Source: Cristatella mucedo
Taxonomy: Eukaryota; Bryozoa; Phylactolaemata; Cristatellidae
Length of the DNA stretch: 64,000 nt
Direction: 5' to 3'
Assembly (NCBI GenBank): GCA_009760855.2
Contig: WPIO01000032.1
Coordinates: forward strand, 1,653,001-1,717,000
Both the position numbers and the translations under genes were made by a program. Within the stretch, counting starts at the first letter, position 1. Every line of letters starts with the position of its first letter. Positions 23,012-34,000 of this stretch are shown one piece after another. A model generated the notes under the pieces. The model saw only the letters and a list, made by a program, of their open reading frames with translations. It ran no database searches and was not told the DNA's origin.

Positions 23012-23647
23012 GTGACTTGTCGGGGATGCGGCTTCTCCGTCTGCAGCTCTGGCGAATGCTGCGACCGGTTTCTGCATTGGCCCCGAACGCCGACCAGCGT
23101 CGCGGCCGCAGCCAGCTGCTGCGGCCGCGAGGCGTCGTCTCGCCTCTCGTGGATTTCGAAGGACCGCCTGCCCACCGCAACGGCGAACGCCGAAGGTAGC
23201 TCCGCTGGTTCGCGACGAGTGTGTCCTAAAATTCGATCTAGTTCGTCTCCTATCAAAAAGCAACCTCGGGGTGGGAGTCGATCAGTAGACTCCGCAACGG
23301 GAAGCCCCCCACGCCCCGACCGATGGCTGTGGGCGGTAACCGCGGCTGCCTGATTGAAAAGCTCGGCGGCGCCGTGCCGTCAAGTGCTGCAACCTTTTGC
23401 TCCCGTTTTTTCTCTCCCGTTTGCGCTGCCAGTAGGAGGCAAAGGCGACGGGCACCGCGTGCAGCCTCAGAACGAGGAGCCATCCGTCCGTCCGGCGCCG
23501 ATGCGGATGAACCAATTATCGGGCTTTCGGCACGCTATCCAATCGGCTCCTCTTCGCCGTTCAGCGGCGGTGCGACTGGCCCGCAATTAGCGCGAAGAGC
23601 GCGTGCGCTAGAGCCCTACTCGCCGCTGCCGATCGCTGAAACCGACC
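23012..23647 (+). promoter_or_regulatory. CpG-rich upstream region of the TLDc gene
   Basis: GC- and CpG-rich DNA directly upstream of alternative first exon 1a, without repeats. Its position suggests promoter and 5' UTR. I see no clear TATA box, and the transcription start cannot be placed from sequence alone. Confidence 0.4.
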
Positions 23648-23785
23648 ATGGGGGGCAAGATTAGCCGGGATACATGCGAAGAAGCGAGGAACTCGTTTGC
23701 GTCTGAGGAGCAGGCTAGAATCGAGCGGCTATTTCGGAACCTGGCCTTGAGCGACCCCGGCGCCTTTGCGGAAAAGCAGTTTCAA
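23648..23785 (+). CDS. TLDc gene alternative first exon 1a
   Basis: 46 codons from an ATG in strong context (ACCATGG) to a GTGAGG donor, phase 0. The product starts MGGKISRD, which fits the N-myristoylation pattern (Gly2, Ser6). It continues with FASEEQARIERLFRNL, close to the mEAK7 N-terminus pattern EEQAxIxxLF. It fits exon 2 in phase. Without splicing, the frame runs on into low-complexity sequence. That it is used as an alternative to 1b is inference from sequence. An old duplicate no longer used is the alternative. Confidence 0.75.
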
Positions 23786-26700
23786 GTGAGGACGCACGGC
23801 TGGCGCTCGCGCGTCGCGCAGAAGTGGCTCGCGCCGGCCTCGACCTGCGCTTCGAGCCGACGCCGGTCGGCGTTCGGCGCGGAGCGCAGCCGGGGCCGAG
23901 CCGACGCGTCGGTGCGGGCTTCACGCCTGCCGCGCAGCGCGCTGGCCTCGCCGTCGGCCTGGCGCCTTCCGTAGCGGAGTTCACCTTCGTCGTGGGCGCG
24001 CCTCTACTAGCTGGCCTCGCGAGCGCGGCGAAGAGCGCGCGCGCGCGTGTCCCGGCCAAACTCTTCGGCAACGCTCGTTTCGCGTGGACAGAGGATGCTT
24101 TCGATGGGGTCGCTCCGCTCTCGCGTCCAGCGCCGCCGACGCGTCGCCGTGCCGAGGCGCGGCAGGCAAGGGGGCGGGGCAGTCCGACCGCTATCGGTGA
24201 CAGCAATTAACGTAGCCACAGCGAGCGGAACATCCGGCTGTGTGGCTCTATGGCGAGCCTTATTGTTCCTCTTATAAGTTAACTCCTCATCCTGACTCGG
24301 TAATGCGTTCGTGCGTCGGTTCTGGCGGCGAGACGCCGACGACGCGGCCTCCGATGCCGACGCGGATCTAGAGGCACTAGTTAGAGCCGAACGTTAGCGA
24401 AAGAATGGGCGCTTCGAGCAGCTCTGCGAGCTCGCAGGAGGCTGCGCAGTACTTTCCCAAGGAGGTCGACTGCTGCAAAGCCGAGCGGCTGTTCGAGTGC
24501 CTGGCAACGGAGGGCCGCGATTATATCGCCCAGAGCGCCCTGCAGGTAGCGCGGAGAGCTATATGCTGCAGTGCAATATCCCCTCACTTGCATTTGTGAC
24601 ATCTCGTCTTGACTTCTGCAACTCACTGCTTGCTGGCCTACCGACATGTGCAATCAGGCGACTACAGCCGGTGCAAAACTCCGCAGCTAGGCTTGTCTGT
24701 CGTGAGCGTCGCAGTTGCCACATCACACCACTTCTCGCCGACCTGCACTGGCTACCAGTCAAGTAACTCATCGACTTCAAAGTTTTATCGCTCACTTTTA
24801 GGTCACTTCATTCTTTGCCTCCAGCCTATCTCTCAGATCTACTCCTCCCCACCAGGCCAAGCATCTTACCACCCGCTTTTCGGAATCCAACACTTTACCA
24901 ATACCTCGTAAAAAACGTCAAATCCTGTGGAGACCGTGCATTTGGTTTGTATGCTCCCAAAGCCTGGAACTCCCTCCCGATTTGCGTCAGAATATCCCCT
25001 GACTTAACCACATTTAAAAAGAACTTAAAAACATACCCATTTAGGACAGCATTTAGTGGGTCCCTGTGATTCTTTCTTCAAGTGCTTATGCGTGCTGACA
25101 CTGTGCATGCTGCCACTAATCACATTTGCATGCTGACCCTGTGCATGTCACCCCTAACCATGTTATTCATGTTGTTTGTTTATCAAGCATGATATTACTC
25201 ACCATTCTATTGCGTTTCCCTTTGCAGCAAATGTAAAGCGCGTGGAAAGAGATTGAGTTCTCTGATGGTACTTTATCAAGTGCATTATTATTATTAGTAT
25301 TATTATTATTACATGCCAACTATTGCCGCGCTGCCAGACACCTTTGCACAGCCTTCGATCGGTTAGGGGTTGAAGCCTGCTGGCTAGAATGCCAGCCATT
25401 GCTTACTGATGCATTTATGCGGTTGAATTTTCGTTTGACCTGCTACTTCTGATGCTCACGAAGCTCTTTGATGCTTATGATGGCCGTGGCCAAATTTCCT
25501 TCGGCGATCTTGTTAGTTTTGGTCGTGGTCATCAAAAGTTTAATCGTGTAACCACAGCTTTATTCTGTTGGGCCTGCATGCGTTTCTGCATGTGTTTGTG
25601 CTTGCTCTGTGCGATTAACTGTTTAGCTCAAACGGTTGCTGTGATAGACGTCCACCTTTCTCTCGGGGTCACCGGCTACTCGTAACCTGGCAGCTCGAGG
25701 GCTAATTTTTTTGCTGGGGGGCCATGTGTTCTGAACTTGCATACAAATTCTGACCATTCGCGTGTATTCTATTGTCGATGAACACCGGCTTTTGGCATAC
25801 TGGTTTCCAGTTGAAATTAAATGCCAAATGCCTGGCGGTGTTTTCATATGGTTTGCTCCCAATTAATGATCGACAGCCGGCCGATGTAGCTATTCTCATT
25901 GTTGTCTTAGGTCTTCGGCTTGCTGCTGCAGCCATTGGGCTAACTGTGCGTCAGCAGAATGTCGACTTCTAACAGTCAACGGGTACGTGTCGTGTACACG
26001 TTGTACGCCCCCAATCCAGCGATCAGTTGTAAGGAATTACCTCCAGCTTAATTCACGCGATTGGCAAACTTATAAGATGCACACCAGACCTCTAGGGCCA
26101 CCAGCAGCAGGCTAGCTGGACAGTGCAGGCCACTTGAAGCAGCCAAAGATTGTAGGCTTTTAGTTTATGAGTAGTCAATGGGCAAAGTATTTCCTGCCTG
26201 TGAACAGTTACATTAGTATGCTGTATCCATTTTTTAACTCATAAATTGGCATCAACAGACTAAAACAAAGGATGGGGCAGACGGAGACAGACAGACTAAA
26301 GTATTTACAGTGGCAGACACCGAGCCTGAGAGAGTACAGGAGAGAGAGATGAGACAGGAGATGCGAAAAAGATGAGATGGTGTTAGATGAAAAAGAGACA
26401 GAGGGCGACCAAGTTTAAACCAAGCCATCGGCAATGATGATTTAGGAGCTTAGCCAGAGCCGCCCGATCAAGAGGTGAGGAATTTGGATTGCTTCAGGAA
26501 GAGGTATAGCGACCGTAGCTTCAGTTTGTTGGGGTCACTGCTAGGCAGCTCTCATTGATTTTACGTACACAGTACGTGATGCCGACCCTTCCGGTTGCCT
26601 CAATTGCTGTATGCTTTTCGTTGCAAGCCTCCGGTTACATTTGCTTTTTTGCATACCTGGCTTATCGATCGAGTTCTTTCTGCCTATCCTAATCAATTAA

Positions 26701-26911
26701 CTCAGCCGGTGTTAGTGACTCACAGGTGGGCTCGGGCATAGTAAGCACTATCTTTAGTTGTCGGACCTGCTGCTACAGCTGCTGCTGCAGCCCGTGCATG
26801 GGAACGTGGATGTGCTCTAGTGCCGACTAACACTTTGCACCAAGCAGCTTCTGTGTGTTGTTGTGTTTTTCTCGTGGTCTCAGTCACCGACTCTTGCCCG
26901 TTTTCTTTGTA

Positions 26912-26966
<55 letters not shown>

Positions 26967-29900
26967 CTCTATTTGTCTTTCTCTTTAAATCTATAAGTCT
27001 CCATCGGTGAGTACTTTTATTTATTTATTTATTCATGGGTACGTCCACTTATCTCTCTGTTTCTCTTTTTCTGTGTATATCTGCATGCTTCTGGCATTAC
27101 TTGCTTTCTCTTTGTCTCTCATTGTCTTCCTCTTTGTTGCTCTATCTATTTCTCTTTGCAACCCCATGTCTCTGTATCTCCATATACCCTACTTCCTGTC
27201 TGCCCGACTCTGTCCTTTTTGTCTGTCTCACCATCTACCGCTGTCCCTCTATCTTCTGTCAGTCTCTATTAACTGTGTCAGTTTCTCTCTTTCTCTATCT
27301 CTTTATCCTCCTCTCTTTCTCTGCTTCTTGATCTCTATCTATCTCTATGTATTCGTGTCTCTCGTTGCATCCTTCTTAGTTTTTCACTCTACTCAGTTTT
27401 GAGATGTCGTGCAGTGCTATTTGAGCTGCTGGGATACAGGCTATACTTTTCTGTCGGTGCAGGATTGGTGACTGCTTCTAGCAGCGGGGTAGGCCAAGTG
27501 ATTCAAGTGGCATGGAAAGTGAAAAGACCAATCAGGCTTTTTTGACAACAAAAAGGTTAGCTGATTTGACAGCCTCATTTGTATAGCAATAAAAAAGCCC
27601 TAAAGGCTATCACCACAGCTTTCAGTGGGCAATAAAGGATCGTCTACTGCAGGACTCGAATTCGCGACCTGCGGGTCGTGAAGAGCAAGCAGCTTACCTC
27701 CTGGGCTAAGACCCGGGGACACACGTACAAGTGCATTGATTCGGCATAGTGTCTGGCGGCTGTGAATAGAGTCACAGAATATGTGAATTTGTAGCATGGA
27801 TATCGTTTGTTGATGAATCGTGTGTTCGGCATCTCCATTGGATGCTGCTGTCTCTGGACACCTAATGCAATGAGCATCCAGTGGGCTGCCAGTGGTTCCG
27901 ATTGCCCTGTAGTTGCCAAGGTGACTCGGCCCTGCACAGTATGTGGTTTCTTGAACCTGTGCTGACCTTTCAGCACTAGAAATTGGCAAGGTCGTGTGAT
28001 TGTATTTACAACCCGGATTTAGCTAGCTCAGCTGTGCCGGGAAGCTAAATGGGGTCCATTGCAGGAGAGCTTGCCTAAGCACCATTAATGGTGTAGTGCT
28101 CGAGGGCAGGGGTAAGAGAGATCCAGGTCGCACAGTGGTGAAGTCCAGGGACACAGCATGCATTCACGTTGCCACTGCCACTGTAGTTCAGCTCGGTGAG
28201 CCACCTTATTTCGCCCGGCTGTCCAGCTAATGGGCCGATTACTTCGGTCATGTTTGCCGACCAAGGACTGTACCTCACCCCTGCTCACCTACCATTGTTG
28301 AAACTTTAGCTTGCTGCCTGATCGCCCAGTGTGCAGAGCACAGGGAGTCGATGGAGATTGTCATCTTCTCATGCTGTTATGATCCGACGATCGGCATGGA
28401 CCGAACGTTTGCTCGGGCAGCCCATTCCTCTCAGTGTGCTGGCTTAGCTGGCTTAGTATCCTTAGGCTGTGCTGCCGTCCTGCTGGGCTGCTGGCTTGCC
28501 GTGAGCCCAAGCAGGTCCGAGCGAGCCTCCCCTAGAGCAGGCCTGCTCTTAAGGCGCATGACCTCAGCGCACGCGTACAGAGCAAGCTCGTGGACTGGAC
28601 CGCAGCAACCGAGGAGGCAGAGACGGAGGCAGCAGCTTTGGCTTACTGCTGTGCCTGTGGCCACTACTGCTGTTGCTGGCAGCAGTTTCAGTAGCCCCCT
28701 TCCACCTGGGTAGCCTGCTGCCGGGCAGCGTTTTGATGGCCCCTGCCGAGCTGCCAGAGTGCACGAGCAGCATTGCACCCAACCTATTGCTTCACTTGCT
28801 AAAAATGTCTGCTGGCAATGCTTCTGCCAGCTCTCTTCTTTCATGACCTAGCAGCAGCTCTGGTATGCACTGACTATATGCTTGCCGTGCCTAGTTCAAC
28901 CTTGACGACGGCCCTCTCCTGGGAGGTGGGTTGGCTTGGGTGATGCAAAGGCAGCCTGTCTGCCATCTGCCGGCTGCTTTGGTGTTCTTTCCGGTCTGCT
29001 CACCAGCCTGCTGCTGAAAGTAATTAATTTTTCCTAATGACTGTTCCTGTTGCTGGGTGTCGGCCCTCCTCAGTCCCAACTGTTGTGGCCCAGTTTGCAA
29101 TCCTGTTTGCAGTAATGGCTGATCTTGCAGCTGACTGCTGTATCCTGCTAGTTAACCAATCTTAATTGTCATTCATCAGTCGGGCTGTAACTGGAATTTT
29201 TCAGTTTCTCAATTTAATAAAGTTATGTCAACTCCGGTCGCCTACTGACCTTTCGTGACCTAATTCAAGGATACAGTGGGCAACGTTCCAGCTGTTTATG
29301 TTGGATTCGGTGTTTTTATAACCCTCCTTCCCAGCAGAAGCTGTGTAGCATCACTTGGACTGCTTCTACAGCTAGCCATCACGTCCGATCCCTATCCAAG
29401 ATTAGGAGCTGTCTTCCACAGTGGCTTGTAAAAAATTTAAATAGCTCCTTAGTTCTGTCTCGGCTTGATTATTGTAATTCCTTTTCGGCTGGGCTACCAA
29501 GGAAAGCAATTAGGCCACTGCAGCTGACTAAGAATATGGCTGCAAGGCTAGTCTTCAAGTCCCAGAGGTTTGAGCACGTGTCTTCTTGGCTAAAAGAGCT
29601 AGGATGGATGCCGGTTGAGCAAAGAATTCAGAGCTAAGTTCTTACGCTGACCCACAAGGCCCGCCACGGCTAGGCTCCTTCGTACCTAGCTGAACTACTG
29701 CATCAGTTTCAGCCTGTTTGCACCTCAGATCCTGTGTGGACAATAAATTAGCTGTCCCATTCCTCAGCTTAAAGACCGTTGGCGGCAGAAGCTGTAGCTC
29801 TGCAGGTCCTAAACTGTGGAATTCGCTTCCATAATTCTTACGCAACGACAACTACTCTCCTACTACCGACTCTGGCTCATCCTTTTCAGCGGTCCAGAGC

Positions 29901-30690
29901 TGCTACTTCCATGCTACTCACAACCTCAACTGCTCTCCTGACTCTGCTATGCTTCCCACTGTCTCTTTGTTGCGTGAGATGAAGTCTGTTGGCTACCGAA
30001 TGCGTACCGAAAGCCGCTTAGGCTGTGAGTGAGCTATGCAAAACTTTCCTGCGTAACACCCACATGGTCTTTATGACTTTGTGGAGGTACAGACGGAGAT
30101 ACATTGCATTACAAAGCATCAGGTCGTGCCTTTAGGTCCATTAGGTCCATTCGCCTCTCTTGCCAACTGCCTCTGAGCAAGTTGATTGCACTACCGACTA
30201 CTGTCACTGCCGACCAGGGAGAACTTTGCCAGTGCCTGTGGTGGAAACTGGATTGTAGTATCCTTTGCCGTCCTGGCCAGATCTGGTAGGGCCTGGGTGG
30301 TTTGTTAGTGTTGGTAATGTGATGACAGATTAGTTGATCCGACAATCCACTTGGTGACTAGGTCCCAGGATATCAGTATCTGGATTCCAGCCAAGGATTC
30401 GATTGTGATGGAATTAGCAGCCTGCTATCTGTTACGTTTGATGAGCAGAAACTGGGTTCAACTCCGAAGGCCGGCAGCGTGCTGGCATGCCTTGCACACC
30501 TAGTGCTCGGAGCAGTGCTCAGATCTGCAGTAGTGCAGTCTATGCGAAATGGTTCAGCAATTTTAATATTTAGTCATTACATTTTTGCTACTGCTTTACG
30601 GTGTAGATGCAGACCTTGGTCTATTCCTTTGTGCTGATTTTGCTCAATGAGGATAGTGCCGAGTCATAGCCTCCGGCATCTCTCTACTTA

Positions 30691-30776
<86 letters not shown>

Positions 30777-31020
30777 CATCCCTCCCTCTCTCTGTCTCTC
30801 TCCCCCTCTTTCTCTACCTTTCTTTCCCTCTCTTCATCTACCTCCTCTCCTCAATCCCCCTCTCTCCTCTCGTTTTCTCCCCTCTTTCTAATCTGCTTTT
30901 TCTCTTTGTCGTTTTACTCTTTCTTTCTCTTCATTATTTCTCTTCTCTCCTCTCTGGTCTCTATTTCTGTCTTTCTCTCACTCTCTCTTTCTATCCACTC
31001 CTCTCCTCCTCACTCTTTAT

Positions 31021-31081
<61 letters not shown>

Positions 31082-34000
31082 ACTAATTCCAGCTGTCTGC
31101 TTACTGCTTGCCTGCAGTTGCTGCTATTGCTGTTGATGCTGCTGTTGCTAGATACATATACATCGGTGTGCGCCATTGCAGGGACATCTGAGGCACTACT
31201 TCAGTGGCGGATTCGTCAACAAACTGTTCACCGAGATGTCGGTCATCGATAACAATGACGGCAGACATTCAGTCAACGGCGCAGGGCGACCGGCTACGTC
31301 GATCACGAAGGGCCAGTTCTACCGATCGCTGAGCATCCTGCTCAAGGGTAGCATTGAGCAGCAGGCGACGCTGGTGCGAGCGCTCGCTGCCTCTGTATCT
31401 GCAGCGACTCATGGTCACGTGAAGACTGCCAGTGCCGACGAGCTGAGCAAGGTGAGAGCCGTAGCAGAGTAGCTGCCCGGCGGCGGCCAGACAAGCTGCT
31501 GTTTCTGTGTCGAGGCACTCGCCTGCCACCTGGCTTCTTGGTTGTTTCATGAAATGGCGGGCCTGCTGCTTTTCTTTGCCGATTGACTGCCGTGCTGCTC
31601 GGCACATATGGTGCACTATGAAGAATTTTTCCTTTTTGTTTTTTCGGTCAACTAATGGCCAATTTGGCCTGCCCTTAGCCCTGAGTGCTTTGTGAGTGTA
31701 CCTGTGCATAATTCAGTTCGTTTTACTTGCCAGAGGTGGCCGCGAGTGTCTTCATGTTTGCTTTAGCACCGATGCATGTCACTAAGCCTTGTTATTGATT
31801 CTCTTGCAGCAATTTTTAAAGTGCTTGGATAGAGATTATGTTCTCCTATAGCGCTTTACATGCGACCTAATATTGTTAGTATTATTGTTGTGAACCAAAG
31901 GCAAGTGGGTGTCTAGGCGTACGTGTTAGTCCATGCATCGTCAGATATATAGCCCATTCCCATGTTATGCCGTTATCCACCGGCAATGCCGGAGCTGGTC
32001 TGCAGGCTGGACTTCTCAGGTTGGTCACATGCATGCGCATCAGCTGCCAGCTCAGGGCTGCCATATGCACCTTCAGAGAAAGAACACAGTAGGTGCCTTG
32101 GTGGCAGCAGGCATGGCGTCGCTCGTCAGTCGTGCGACTGCCTCCTGACCGTGTCGATGGCTGCGGTTCGATGTGCCAATCGATGAGAGAGTGCTACCTA
32201 AAAGGTTGCACCTCGGTAGCAGAAGAAGTCTGTCCCATGAAACTGCTGAGGGCTTGCAGCATGGTATTGCAGGCTGGCACTCCAGGGCAGCTGGCCTAAC
32301 GCCCCACGATTATCGTGATTGGCTGGCCAATTTAGTCACGCTAAAGTCTTCTCCTTCAAAATTCATACTCTTTGCAGTGGCTGCTGGCAAGTGAGAGTGG
32401 CCTTGACCAGTTTTAAGCTTAGCTGCTCACATCCACACGTAAGGTAGCTAATACGACATTACAGCTTCATACATGTTTTTACAGCCTCGTAAGTCTGCTA
32501 TGGGCAAAGTGCTCATAGCAGGCTGTTCGTGGTCGCCTGCATATATTTATTTTTATGCTAAATAAACACGTTTTCCTTATCTTTTCCATTCAGAGCTTCG
32601 TGCTAATACCTAAAAACTTTACCCTAAACCGTTAGACCTAAACTCTAAACCCAAAAACCCCATTTATTAGCTTTGCGTCGTTTGTTCATACAGCCGTGTA
32701 AGTCTGCTATGGGCACAGTGCTCATAGCAGACTGTTCAACATGGTCGCCAGCAGTCACTATGCTTGCAGTTGGGGCAAAATTGTCCAGGTGGGCTCGTCT
32801 ATCGTGAACGTGAATGCGAATACAACATTAGCCACTATTAGTTGACTTCATTGTCTTACTCCAGCTTTAGTATCTGTATATCTTATATGTCTTGTATATC
32901 TTTTATATCTTTATGTATCTTGTATATCTGTATATCTGATCTGTATATCTTAGTATCTGTATCTTAGTCGCTGTAAATACTTGTTACCAGGCTTTGGCTC
33001 CATTGCACCTGTTCCTTAGACTCGAGTCATTTAACTTTCCCTGTAACCAGCTGCAAATCCTTTGTTGAGACCGTGCCTTCAGTTCGTTTATTTCCAAGTC
33101 TGGAACTTACTTCTGACTAACTTCAGGACTTCTCTTGACTTAACGATATTTAAAAAGACCCACTTATTTCTCATAGCGCTTTCACTTGTATTACATATCT
33201 ATTGTGCATGCTTGTAGGTGCTGATGCTGTGTGCACGTTATCACTAGCCGATTGGAGTGCTTTCTGTCCTGCTTGCATATATGTGGTGCCTAGAAAGAGA
33301 TTGAGTTCTATTTGAGCCCTACACAAATGTTTTAATATTACCTTTATTGTTTAGCTGCGCCGTGAACACTGCTGCGCTGTGACTAGACCGAGTTCGAGCT
33401 CTGGCAAATTCTGCCACTAAGCTCGGTCACTGTTGTCGCTGACGTGAGGACGCCACTCATCCCGAGCCTGTCTTGTTGCCTGTCTGTAGTTCGTCGAGGA
33501 CGTCGTTCGAGCCTACTTCATAGCCATCGAGGAGCTGCCTGAGGTGCGCAGCTGGGAGTTAGACTCCATAACGGCCGTCGGCATCGCCTCGCTGGCTGCC
33601 TACATCGTGCTCGACCTTGCCGGCAATGGTGAGTCTATGGGACGCCGCGCTCTTGCATCTCTTTCCCTTTCGTCCCCCCCCCCCGAGCGACTGGCCGTAC
33701 CCCAATCCCGTGGTGCTGCCCCCTATACCCCCCCCCCGTCCATCTCGGGGGTCTAGCGTAGCTGTGCCTGTCGGCGCCGGCTACACGCCAGTCGTACAGG
33801 AGTGCTCACCGTTCGCACAGGCGCAGTCATCGGCGGCGGGTCTGACACGCCGGCCGAGCCGCGCTACGGCGACGATGCCATCAGCCGCTGGCTCGGCCAC
33901 TGCACCTTCTTCCACCACATGCTCGCCTACGTCTTCCAGGTTGCGTTCGACGTCCTGGCCGTGGTGAGCGCCATGTCGCCACGCGATGCATGTTATCACC

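Larger units (their letters stand above)
25312..31023. other. Rest of TLDc intron 1
   Basis: Besides the LINE, SINE and microsatellite features listed separately, I recognise no exon here. A short frame near 25405-25560 has a faint EF-hand look (see findings). CT-rich DNA extends from 26.9 to 27.4 kb and from 30.7 to 31.08 kb. Several short frames near 28.4-28.8 kb lack domains. Confidence 0.4.

Noticed and set aside
22623-23256. Long Ser-Leu and Arg-Glu frames on both strands
   Set aside because: They are translations of the GA microsatellite and its flanks, not proteins. The same holds for 1872-2099, 30647-31252 and 47368-47565.
32610-32665. Telomeric repeat
   Set aside because: Only degenerate CCCTAAA-like units, with no regular tandem period. 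It is mentioned only as context for the hairpins.
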